This document shows positions 1 through 5,507 of a DNA stretch of 6,315 nucleotides, one piece after another. The notes beneath the pieces are model-generated. The model was not told the DNA's origin. It did no database searches and saw nothing but the letters and a program-made list of their open reading frames with translations. The stretch's first letter is position 1. Each line of letters begins with the position of its first letter. Origin of the DNA: Phycisphaerae bacterium (GTDB taxonomy: Bacteria > Planctomycetota > Phycisphaerae > Sedimentisphaerales > Anaerobacaceae); the NCBI GenBank assembly GCA_030609625.1, contig JAUWBX010000136.1:1-6315 (forward strand). The letters are read 5' to 3'. The position numbers and the translations under genes are program-made.

Positions 1-2
1 TA

Positions 3-167
3 GACGATTACAGGGATAGTTCGGATAAAGAATCCTTATTTGTGGAAAGAGTGGAATCTCTCATATCACGTGAACATTCGTTATGGGTCACAACTCATAT
101 AGAAAAAGAGGGAAAAAAAGAAAAGAAAGCTAAAAAAGCGAAGGGTATTAGAGAAAGAAGATATTAA
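3..167 (+). CDS. Possible C-terminal end of an upstream gene (partial, product unknown)
   Basis: One plus-strand frame is open from the left edge for 54 codons to a TAA at 165-167. The first ~35 residues are mixed and protein-like (it begins DDYRDSSDKESLFVERVES). The last ~20 are Lys/Glu/Arg-rich (EKEGKKEKKAKKAK), as in a disordered basic tail. I recognise no family. If real, it ends 68 nt before the methyltransferase start on the same strand and could be an upstream member of the same unit. Caution: the DNA from about 100 to 200 is almost all purine, which by itself removes stop codons and creates Lys/Glu codons. Another frame is also open over 4-102 for 32 codons, so the frame choice is uncertain. 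Confidence 0.3.
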   Translation, partial: DDYRDSSDKESLFVERVESLISREHSLWVTTHIEKEGKKEKKAKKAKGIRERRY

Positions 168-199
168 GGCGGAATAAAAGAGTAAATAAGGACAGGGGG

Positions 200-209
200 G
201 CTTATAAGC
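200..209. repeat. Perfect 10-bp palindrome upstream of the methyltransferase
   Basis: GCTTATAAGC reads identically on both strands. It sits 12 nt before the AAGGGG ribosome-binding site of the methyltransferase gene, where an operator or the enzyme's own recognition site could act in autoregulation. Symmetry does not extend to the next base pair. One palindrome of this length can arise by chance, so the regulatory reading is an inference. Confidence 0.3.
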
Positions 210-235
210 TCGGAAATTATTAAGGGGTATAATGT

Positions 236-1852
236 ATGCCGGAAAACGTTTTGTATTACGGCGATAATCTTGACATTCTTCGGAATCGAGAGTACTTTCC
301 GGATGACTGTGTGGACCTGGTTTATCTGGATCCTCCGTTCAACAGCAACCAAGATTACAACGTTTTGTTTAAAGAACAAAACGGCAGCCGCTCGGCTGCT
401 CAGATTCATGCGTTCGAGGACACGTGGGAATGGGACACAGAATCTAATAGGGTCTATGAGGAGATCGTAGAAAGTGCTCCTGAGCAGGTGTCTCAGGCAA
501 TGCGGGGTTTTTACACGTCATTGAGAACAAGCGATATGATGGCGTACTTGGCAATGATGGCACCCCGGCTACTGGAGCTACACCGAGTCTTGAAAGAGAG
601 AGGTTCTGTTTATTTGCACTGCGACCCGACAGCGTCGCATTATTTGAAGATATTAATGGACGCAATATTCGGTCCGGTCAATTTCAAAAATGAAATAGTA
701 TGGCAACGTTTTAGGTTTCATGCTGACGCCAAACGGTTTGGGAGGGTAACTGATCGGATATTGTTTTACACTAAGTCAAGTTCTTTTATTTTCCATAATC
801 TTCGACGCCCATTTTCTGATGAGTATGTCAAAGAGAAGTTTGTACACAAAGAACCAGATGGAAGGTTATTTCGTCTCAGCGACCTGAATCCGCCTGGAGG
901 GAGAGGGCCAGTGTATAATTTTCATGGCGTTAAACGGCCTTGGAGGTTCACAAAAGAGAAAATGCTGAAACTAGAGGCGGAAGGCCGTATTTATGTAAAA
1001 AGTAAAGTACCACAGTTGAAGCGATATCTTGATGAATTAGAGGGTCAAGCAGTTCATGAACTCTGGAATGATGTCGCTCCGGTAAATCCAATGGCAAAGG
1101 AACGCCTAGGGTACCAGACACAAAAACCTGAGGCTTTGCTTGAGAGGATCATCTTGGCTAGCAGCAGTGAAGGAGATACGGTCCTTGACCCATTTTGTGG
1201 ATGCGGTACCGCTACAGTTGTTGCGCAGAGGCTGAGTAGACATTGGATAGGAATAGATATTACACAAGCAGCAATTGTAGTTATTAAGCAAAGGCTACGT
1301 GACACATTTGGGGACAAACTGAAGTATAAGGTAATTGGGGAACCGGTTTGTCTGCCAGATGCTAAGGCTCTGGCAGATCGGGATCCGTATCAGTTTCAGT
1401 GGTGGGCGCTTAACCTAGCAGGAGCACGACCTGTCGAGAGAAAAAAGGGAGCAGATGAAGGCATCGACGGTCGTCTATATTTTCACGATGAACATGAGGG
1501 AGGCAAAACAAAGCAGATTGTCTTTTCTGTAAAAGCGGGTCGAACAGGGCCAAAGGATGTACGAGACCTACGGGGTGTGGTAGAGCGCGAGAAAGCAGAG
1601 ATTGGTGTGTTTATTTCGATGCAGAAGCCTACAACAGCTATGCGTAAGGAAGTGGCAAGTGCGGGATTCTACAAATCAGCGTGGGGGAAGCATCCGAGAT
1701 TGCAGCTTTTAACTATTGAGGAATTGCTTAGTGGAAAAGGAATAGACTATCCGCCTTCAGAGCAGGTTAATGTAACTTTAAAAAGGGCGCCTAAGGCTAA
1801 ATCCGGAACAACAGTAACCCAGCCCCACCTTTTCCACAAAAAGGGAAAGTAA
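236..1852 (+). CDS. Site-specific DNA methyltransferase (beta class, N6-adenine or N4-cytosine) fused to an Mrr-like nuclease domain
   Basis: This 538-residue protein transfers a methyl group from S-adenosylmethionine to an exocyclic amino group of A or C in DNA. Catalytic motif IV (DPPF, residues 32-35) comes first. Next are YLHCD (126-130) and a variable middle (about 150-280) that should hold target recognition. Motif X (TQKPEALLERII, 295-306) and the SAM-binding motif I (DPFCGCGT, 318-325) with WIGID (337-341) follow. This is the beta-class order. Residues about 385-500 add a second domain with GADEGIDG (D411), then a strand ending FSVKAG (K433), then VRDLRGVVEREKAEIGVFI. This resembles the Mrr/PD-(D/E)XK fold, with Ser where Glu or Gln is usual before x-K. 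The start is supported by AAGGGG at 222-227, 8 nt upstream. An overlapping ATG at 233 is out of frame. The gene looks more A+T-rich than its right-hand neighbours, which suggests horizontal acquisition. The methyltransferase call is firm; whether the C-terminal domain cleaves DNA is unknown. Confidence 0.93.
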   Translation: MPENVLYYGDNLDILRNREYFPDDCVDLVYLDPPFNSNQDYNVLFKEQNGSRSAAQIHAFEDTWEWDTESNRVYEEIVESAPEQVSQAMRGFYTSLRTSDMMAYLAMMAPRLLELHRVLKERGSVYLHCDPTASHYLKILMDAIFGPVNFKNEIVWQRFRFHADAKRFGRVTDRILFYTKSSSFIFHNLRRPFSDEYVKEKFVHKEPDGRLFRLSDLNPPGGRGPVYNFHGVKRPWRFTKEKMLKLEAEGRIYVKSKVPQLKRYLDELEGQAVHELWNDVAPVNPMAKERLGYQTQKPEALLERIILASSSEGDTVLDPFCGCGTATVVAQRLSRHWIGIDITQAAIVVIKQRLRDTFGDKLKYKVIGEPVCLPDAKALADRDPYQFQWWALNLAGARPVERKKGADEGIDGRLYFHDEHEGGKTKQIVFSVKAGRTGPKDVRDLRGVVEREKAEIGVFISMQKPTTAMRKEVASAGFYKSAWGKHPRLQLLTIEELLSGKGIDYPPSEQVNVTLKRAPKAKSGTTVTQPHLFHKKGK

Positions 1853-1984
1853 ACAGCAGAAAACTAAGCCAAGCCACTCATTCCCGCCAATTAAATTCGT
1901 ATGTCATATGTCCCTTCGGTTGCGCTCCCTCCTTCGCTATCCTTCTTCGCCAGCCTCCTAATGAACTAAGCAATCGCATTCGGC

Positions 1985-2030
1985 ATGATGTTATCTGTAA
2001 TTGTTGTAATAGAATGATGTTAGCGTAATT
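1985..2030. repeat. Imperfect tandem direct repeat, 18 + 17 nt
   Basis: ATGATGTTA-tct-GTAATT at 1985-2002 recurs as ATGATGTTA-gc-GTAATT at 2014-2030. Starts are 29 nt apart, close to three helical turns, and an extra GTAAT (2006-2010) lies between them. Spaced A+T-rich direct repeats upstream of a promoter can bind a regulator. The sppA -35 element lies about 94 nt downstream, farther than a typical repressor site, so function is unproven. Confidence 0.45.
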
Positions 2031-2054
2031 CAGCCAATATCTTATTTTATTTTA

Positions 2055-2093
2055 CATTCCTCCTGAGGATCAGGTGAGGTGCTCGCAATGACA
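2055..2093. repeat. Hairpin-forming intergenic repeat (REP-like, degenerate)
   Basis: CCTGA (2062-2066) pairs with TCAGG (2070-2074) around a 3-nt loop. CCT (2059-2061) pairs with AGG (2077-2079) past a 2-nt bulge, and CATT/AATG (2055-2058 and 2087-2090) close the unit. On the minus strand it begins TGTCATTGCGAGC, which from memory resembles the dispersed 'GTCATTGCGAG...' intergenic repeats found in many bacterial genomes. There is no T-run, so it is a poor intrinsic terminator. Copy number cannot be judged from one window. Confidence 0.4.
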
Positions 2094-2123
2094 GCGTAGG
2101 ATAATCGTAAAATTTTTTGAAGA

Positions 2124-2152
2124 TTGACGGTGGAGTATGTGCGGTCTATAAT
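2124..2152 (+). promoter_or_regulatory. Sigma70-type promoter for sppA
   Basis: TTGACG (2124-2129, five of six consensus -35 bases) is followed by exactly 17 nt and a perfect TATAAT (2147-2152). Transcription should begin near 2159, giving a leader of only about 23 nt before the sppA ATG. No repressor-like inverted repeat overlaps it, so expression is likely constitutive and strong. Confidence 0.8.
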
Positions 2153-2168
2153 GACGGCGGTTATTTTT

Positions 2169-2175
2169 GAAAGGG
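2169..2175 (+). promoter_or_regulatory. Ribosome-binding site that fixes the sppA start
   Basis: GAAAGGG lies 6 nt before ATG 2182. An in-frame TTG at 2167 would add five residues but overlaps this site, sits about 8 nt from the predicted transcription start and has no Shine-Dalgarno sequence of its own. The ATG is therefore preferred. Confidence 0.7.
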
Positions 2176-2181
2176 TATATT

Positions 2182-3261
2182 ATGGATTTTGAACAGGACA
2201 ACAGCCACCCGGCTGACTCATCGTCAGGGACGACGGAGCCGAGTTCCGGCCTGGGTGCGAGCAGGGTGAGAATGGAACCACGGAGGAAAGGAGGACCCAC
2301 CCGGGTCGTATCTAATAGCTGGAGGATTTTCTGGGGCATTGTTTTAGCACTGTCGGTTATGGCAAATATCGCACTATTCCTGATGTTGCTTGGCGTAGTT
2401 GCTATCTTTGCGACGGGACAACGAGGCCTCCTTACGGAAGAAGTTATACGAGAAGGGCCGGCAAGAACTAAAATTGCGATAATTTCGGTGGAAGGGTTGA
2501 TATACGGCGAACAAGCCAAAAGTGTGTACAGGCAGCTAAAGGCAGCCCGGCAGGATAAGCGAGTCAAGGGCATCATTGTTCGGGTAAATTCGCCTGGCGG
2601 AACGATTTCAGCCAGCGACCAAATCTATAAGGAAATCAGCAAGTTCCGCAAGGAAGAAAACAAGCCGGTCATTGCGTTTATGCAGGGCGTTGCTGCTTCG
2701 GGCGGTTATTATACGTCGGTTGCATGCGAGAAAATCATAGCTGAGCCAACCACTATTACCGGCTCCATCGGGGTAATAAGCTGGTATTTTGTTGTGCAGG
2801 AACTGCTGGAAGAGAAGCTCGGCGTTTTGCCGGTTGTTGTTAAGTCGGGCCAAAAAAAGGATTGGCCCAGCTCGTTCAGGGCGCCAACACCGGAAGAAAT
2901 CCAATATATGCGAGACAAGCTAATCACCCCTGCCCTTGATAGGTTCGTCAAGGTTGTGTATGAGGGAAGAAAAGCGTCACTTACGTTGGATGATGTCAGA
3001 CGGCTTGCTGACGGCGGTATTTTCGGTGCACAGGAGGCATATGAGGAAAAGCTAATAGATAAAATTGGCTATCTTGATGATGCAATAGAATTAGCCAAAA
3101 CTCTGGCGGGGATTGACAAGGCCCAGGTAGTACAATATCGCAACCCATTCTCCTTGACTGACTTTTTGAGCTACCGCAAGTCAAACTTATTAAAAATCGA
3201 CAGAAGCACGCTGTATGAACTTGGTACCCCACAGATTTTATATCTCTGGAGTGCGTATTGA
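2182..3261 (+). CDS. sppA: Signal peptide peptidase SppA (family S49), membrane-anchored
   Basis: The 359-residue product should cleave remnant signal peptides within or next to the cytoplasmic membrane. Residues 1-46 are a hydrophilic Ser/Pro/Arg-rich cytoplasmic tail. Residues about 47-78 form one transmembrane anchor (IFWGIVLALSVMANIALFLM). The S49 domain follows, with VRVNSPGG (133-140), the nucleophile Ser173 in VAASGGYY, TGSIGVI (193-199), and the probable general-base Lys226 in SGQKKD. The Ser-Lys distance of 53 residues is close to that of the Bacillus enzyme. Length matches the short single-domain SppA type, not the roughly 600-residue double-domain E. coli form. Its TGA stop abuts the next gene's ATG (TGAATG), so the two are probably co-transcribed from the promoter at 2124-2152. 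No key residue is missing. Confident call. Confidence 0.93.
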   Translation: MDFEQDNSHPADSSSGTTEPSSGLGASRVRMEPRRKGGPTRVVSNSWRIFWGIVLALSVMANIALFLMLLGVVAIFATGQRGLLTEEVIREGPARTKIAIISVEGLIYGEQAKSVYRQLKAARQDKRVKGIIVRVNSPGGTISASDQIYKEISKFRKEENKPVIAFMQGVAASGGYYTSVACEKIIAEPTTITGSIGVISWYFVVQELLEEKLGVLPVVVKSGQKKDWPSSFRAPTPEEIQYMRDKLITPALDRFVKVVYEGRKASLTLDDVRRLADGGIFGAQEAYEEKLIDKIGYLDDAIELAKTLAGIDKAQVVQYRNPFSLTDFLSYRKSNLLKIDRSTLYELGTPQILYLWSAY

Positions 3262-3573
3262 ATGATAAGCTTTATTGAGGAAAATTACGAATCGCTCAAG
3301 CGCCTTTGCAAAAAGTACCATGTCAAGCGGTTCGAAGTATTTGGTTCAGCTTTGACCGGTGAGGGATTTGACCCTGAAAACAGTGACCTGGATTTCTTAG
3401 TGGAATTTCTGCCGTTGCAGCCGGGTGAGCACGCTGATGCTTATTTTGGCCTGCTTGAGGCATTGCAGGATTTGTTCAACAGGCACATTGACCTGGTGAT
3501 GCCTCGTGCTATAAAGAATCCGTATTTTCTTGAATCTATCAATAAGGGCCGTGAGGTAATCTATGCAGCTTGA
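3262..3573 (+). CDS. Minimal nucleotidyltransferase, MntA-type (MNT antitoxin family)
   Basis: The 103-residue protein has the minimal DNA-polymerase-beta nucleotidyltransferase core: FGS (27-29), then SDLDFLVEF, with metal-binding Asp42 and Asp44, and a third carboxylate at Asp77 in HIDLV. In known HEPN/MNT toxin-antitoxin pairs the MNT protein transfers AMP from ATP to a tyrosine of the HEPN toxin and silences it. The start abuts the sppA stop. GGAG at 3248-3251, inside sppA, lies 10 nt upstream, so translation is probably coupled. Twelve residues separate GS from DxD, slightly more than the classic ten. All catalytic carboxylates are present, so the enzyme looks intact, but no full HEPN gene lies downstream in this window. 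It may be an orphan antitoxin or have another target. The family call is firm; the target is unknown. Confidence 0.88.
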   Translation: MISFIEENYESLKRLCKKYHVKRFEVFGSALTGEGFDPENSDLDFLVEFLPLQPGEHADAYFGLLEALQDLFNRHIDLVMPRAIKNPYFLESINKGREVIYAA

Positions 3574-3592
3574 ATCAAAGCAGCAAAGGTGA
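3563..3592 (+). pseudogene. Possible decapitated HEPN toxin gene (hepT start remnant)
   Basis: An ATG at 3563 overlaps the last 11 nt of the nucleotidyltransferase gene. GAGG (3553-3556) lies 6 nt upstream, exactly where a coupled hepT partner would start. The frame reads MQLESKQQR and then meets TGA at 3590-3592. A HEPN toxin normally has about 110-140 residues, so this could only be a stub. No RxxxxH HEPN motif is visible in any frame between 3592 and 3702, so the rest appears deleted and not merely frameshifted. The position and ribosome-binding site are seen; the HEPN identity is inferred only from family context. Confidence 0.35.
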
Positions 3593-3606
3593 AAAAAATA
3601 GGCGAT
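3585..3606. repeat. Direct repeat, left copy (matches the tRNA-Lys 3' flank)
   Basis: The 22 nt at 3585-3606 match 5204-5225 at 20 of 22 positions in the same orientation. Both copies contain a TGA stop codon, a run of seven A and GGCGAT; they differ at 3589/5208 and 3600/5219. The left copy covers the premature stop of the hepT stub. The A7 tract lowers complexity, so chance or shared function is possible. A little further on, 3639-3652 also resembles the tRNA T-arm region 5229-5245. Confidence 0.45.
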
Positions 3607-3702
3607 GTGAGATTGGTCCTGCAAGTGTGTGGTTGTCGGGATTGAACTGTACGCCGAGGTGGGTCAAAGCATCTCCAACAAGCAATAACTACAAGGGGAC
3701 GA

Positions 3703-5211
3703 ATGGTGTATCAAAGGTTGAGCTGTTCATTTAAGGCGTTGCCGTCCTTTCTTATTGGGAGCCGGTTTCTTGCCGTACTGGCGGTGGCAGCTATCGGGCT
3801 TTCTGTAACAAGCAGCGCGGCAGAGCCTTCAAAGATGCAATTGATAGTTACGAGAGCTGATGGTCGCGGTTTTGTGGAGCGCGATTCCGGTCGTAACTAT
3901 ATCGTTTTCGGCACCAACTATTATGACCCTCATACCGGCTGGGCGCCGAAGATATGGCGGAAATTTGACGCTGAAAAGGTGCGTCGGCATTTTCAGGTTA
4001 TGAGCAAACTCGGCATCAATTGCGCACGGGTTTTCCTTACGGCCGGCAGTTTTCAACCGAACGCCGAGACTATCGAAGAACAGTTTCTTGAGAAGCTGGA
4101 TGCGCTTGTCAAGATTGCCCGCGAGACAGGCATCCGGCTTTTACTCACCGGCCCGGACCATTGGGAGGGTCAGCCTTCGTATTGGAAGGCGGACCGTTTC
4201 GCGGGCGAAGCGGCTTTGCAGGCGCTTGAGCGCTTCTGGGACGTATTGGGCCGGCGCTATCGGGGCGAGCCGGCCATCTTTGCCTGGGACCTTCTGAACG
4301 AGCCCCACTTGCCATGGTTTGTCGAACAATGGCGTCCCCAATGGAATGCCTGGCTGCAAAAAACCTATGGAAGCTGGGAGTCACTGAAGGCCGCCTGGGG
4401 TGATGAGCTTACCGAAGTGGAGCGATGGGGCAAGGTGGCTGTCGCCCAAAATCAACCCGACTCGGGAAATCCGAGATTGTGCGACTGGCAGCTTTTTCGT
4501 GAACATCTTGCTGACCAATGGGTGCGCCGCCAGGTCGAGGCTATTCGCCGGGCCGACCCAACTCACCTGATTACCGTAGGGTATATCCAATGGTCCTATC
4601 CGCTGGTTCGCCCGGGTAATCCGAGTCGTTACTCAGCCTTCAATCCACATCGCCAGGCCCACTGGCTTGACTTTGTAACAATTCATTTCTATCCGACTCT
4701 TGGTAATCCATTCGGCTCCGAAGAAAACTGGGTCAAGAATCTGGGTTACCTGCAGGCGGTTTTGGCTTACTGCCATAGTTCAAAGCCGGTGGTTTTAGGT
4801 GAATACGGCTGGTATGGCGGTGGTGCACCACAACACCATCCTTATCTTAGCGAGGACGAACAGGCGCGTTGGCTCAGCGCCGAAGTCGAGGCTTCGCGTT
4901 CACTGGCCGATGGATGGCTTTCCTGGCCGTTTGCAGACTCACCTGAATCAAGTGATATCAGTCTGTTCGCCGGTCTGGTCAAAGCAGATTTGACTCTCAA
5001 GGCCTGGGGGCGCAAGTTCAAGAGACTGGCAGGGAATCTGCCGGAGCTAAAACGTCCGGCACCCAAGCTGCCCGGATTTAATTTCCCGAATGTCCTTACA
5101 GCAGACAGCGAAGAACTCAGCAAAATGCACCGCAGCTATGTAGATGCTATTCAACAGAGGATTGGTGTGATTGGTCCGACGAAAAAAACAGCGGGAAAGC
5201 GGGAAAGATGA
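3703..5211 (+). CDS. Secreted clan GH-A glycoside hydrolase (GH5-like, cellulase/mannanase type)
   Basis: The 502-residue product should hydrolyse a beta-linked polysaccharide or oligosaccharide outside the cytoplasmic membrane. Residues 1-40 are a Sec signal peptide: a basic stretch, hydrophobic LAVLAVAAIGLSV, and a probable cut after SSAA (37-40). No lipobox Cys is present. The (beta/alpha)8 signature follows: Arg109 in CARVF, acid/base Glu200 in WDLLNEPH, His328 and Tyr330 in VTIHFYP, and nucleophile Glu367 in VVLGEYGW. Retaining clan-A enzymes use this Glu pair. About 130 residues separate Glu200 from the HxY motif; the Trp-rich part (205-245) is probably a loop insertion. The last ~60 residues are Pro/Lys-rich and may be disordered. 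AGGGG (3694-3698) lies 4 nt before the ATG, and the signal peptide supports this start. I see no clear promoter in the 129-nt gap. Substrate cannot be read from sequence; GH5 is the best guess among clan-A families. Confidence 0.85.
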   Translation: MVYQRLSCSFKALPSFLIGSRFLAVLAVAAIGLSVTSSAAEPSKMQLIVTRADGRGFVERDSGRNYIVFGTNYYDPHTGWAPKIWRKFDAEKVRRHFQVMSKLGINCARVFLTAGSFQPNAETIEEQFLEKLDALVKIARETGIRLLLTGPDHWEGQPSYWKADRFAGEAALQALERFWDVLGRRYRGEPAIFAWDLLNEPHLPWFVEQWRPQWNAWLQKTYGSWESLKAAWGDELTEVERWGKVAVAQNQPDSGNPRLCDWQLFREHLADQWVRRQVEAIRRADPTHLITVGYIQWSYPLVRPGNPSRYSAFNPHRQAHWLDFVTIHFYPTLGNPFGSEENWVKNLGYLQAVLAYCHSSKPVVLGEYGWYGGGAPQHHPYLSEDEQARWLSAEVEASRSLADGWLSWPFADSPESSDISLFAGLVKADLTLKAWGRKFKRLAGNLPELKRPAPKLPGFNFPNVLTADSEELSKMHRSYVDAIQQRIGVIGPTKKTAGKRER

Positions 5212-5217
5212 AAAAAA

Positions 5218-5225
<8 letters not shown>
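5204..5225. repeat. Direct repeat, right copy, spanning hydrolase stop and tRNA-Lys 3' end
   Basis: This is the partner of 3585-3606 (20 of 22 identical). It covers the last codons and TGA of the hydrolase gene, the A7 tract, and the discriminator plus seven acceptor-stem bases of tRNA-Lys. A direct repeat at a tRNA 3' end, with the other copy on the 3' side of the tRNA, is the geometry left by tRNA-targeted integration. However, the tRNA share of the match is much shorter than usual. Confidence 0.45.
5211..5217 (-). terminator. T7 tract directly after tRNA-Lys (possible terminator)
   Basis: Read on the minus strand, the tRNA discriminator base is followed at once by seven T residues. The preceding T-arm and acceptor structure could serve as the hairpin of a simple intrinsic terminator. 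The tract overlaps the hydrolase stop codon by one base. Termination is inferred, not demonstrated. Confidence 0.35.
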
Positions 5226-5290
<65 letters not shown>

Positions 5291-5314
5291 TGACTTCTGT
5301 TTAAGGAAAACCCT

Positions 5315-5342
5315 TTCATATAAATTTGCACTGACTTTACAA
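5315..5342 (-). promoter_or_regulatory. Candidate promoter for tRNA-Lys (weak)
   Basis: On the minus strand TTGTAA (5342-5337) is followed by 16 nt and TATGAA (5320-5315), about 24 nt before the tRNA 5' end. An overlapping TATATG (5322-5317) is an alternative -10. Position fits a short pre-tRNA leader, but the match is only moderate and the region is A+T-rich. Confidence 0.3.
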
Positions 5343-5417
5343 CCGACAGCCTTGTATTGCAAGAAAATTAAGGGTGAATTTTACTTCAACATTTACCTTA
5401 GCTTTTTTTGGCAATCC

Positions 5418-5446
5418 TTGACAGTCCCTGCCGGAACTGTTATATT
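5418..5446 (+). promoter_or_regulatory. Sigma70-type promoter with extended -10, upstream of guaA
   Basis: A perfect TTGACA (5418-5423) is followed by 17 nt and TATATT (5441-5446), preceded by TGT, which makes an extended -10 element. Transcription should start near 5453 and give a leader of about 55 nt. That leader is too short for a guanine riboswitch, and I see no purine-sensing fold. Together with the AAGGAG site this predicts strong expression. Confidence 0.8.
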
Positions 5447-5495
5447 CCCGCCCTCAAAGTTACGCTAAATTCAATATCACTCAATAGGAACCAGT

Positions 5496-5501
5496 AAGGA
5501 G
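5496..5501 (+). promoter_or_regulatory. Strong ribosome-binding site for guaA
   Basis: AAGGAG matches the Shine-Dalgarno consensus and lies 6 nt before ATG 5508. It fixes the start and shows that this ATP-PPase begins here as its own protein, not as the tail of a longer glutaminase-fused GuaA. Confidence 0.75.
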
Positions 5502-5507
5502 ATTTTA

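Larger units (their letters stand above)
1853..2123. other. Non-coding gap between methyltransferase and sppA
   Basis: No reading frame here has both a start and a plausible protein. The left part (about 1905-1960) is pyrimidine-rich, with repeated CCTTC/CTTCGC-type words. The middle holds an imperfect direct repeat (1985-2030) and the right a hairpin-forming repeat (2055-2093). No clear T-tailed terminator for the methyltransferase is visible. The gap looks like a junction between an accessory gene and the sppA unit. Confidence 0.5.

Noticed and set aside
4..102. An alternative open frame at the left edge reading ...RIKNPYLWKEWNLSYHVNI...
   Set aside because: It is only 32 codons between two TAG stops, with no usable start or ribosome-binding site. 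It looks protein-like but cannot be supported over the longer frame 3-167.
228..233. TATAAT immediately before the methyltransferase start as a -10 box
   Set aside because: Transcription would begin inside the coding sequence, there is no -35 at the right spacing, and it follows a good Shine-Dalgarno site. Likely chance.
1828..1844. CCTTTT/AAAAGG hairpin at the end of the methyltransferase as a terminator
   Set aside because: The stem is A+T-rich, lies inside the last codons and is not followed by a T-run.
2070..2576. A 168-codon minus-strand frame opposite the start of sppA
   Set aside because: It is antisense to the conserved SppA reading frame, crosses the sppA promoter and resembles no protein; it is a shadow.
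3601..3660. A complete second tRNA or small RNA gene next to the left repeat
   Set aside because: A T-loop-like GTTCAATC is visible on the minus strand, but its flanks do not pair as a T stem and no cloverleaf forms. At most it is a relic.
5454..5507. Guanine riboswitch in the guaA leader
   Set aside because: The leader is about 55 nt, with no three-way-junction stems or conserved loop sequences; too short for the aptamer.
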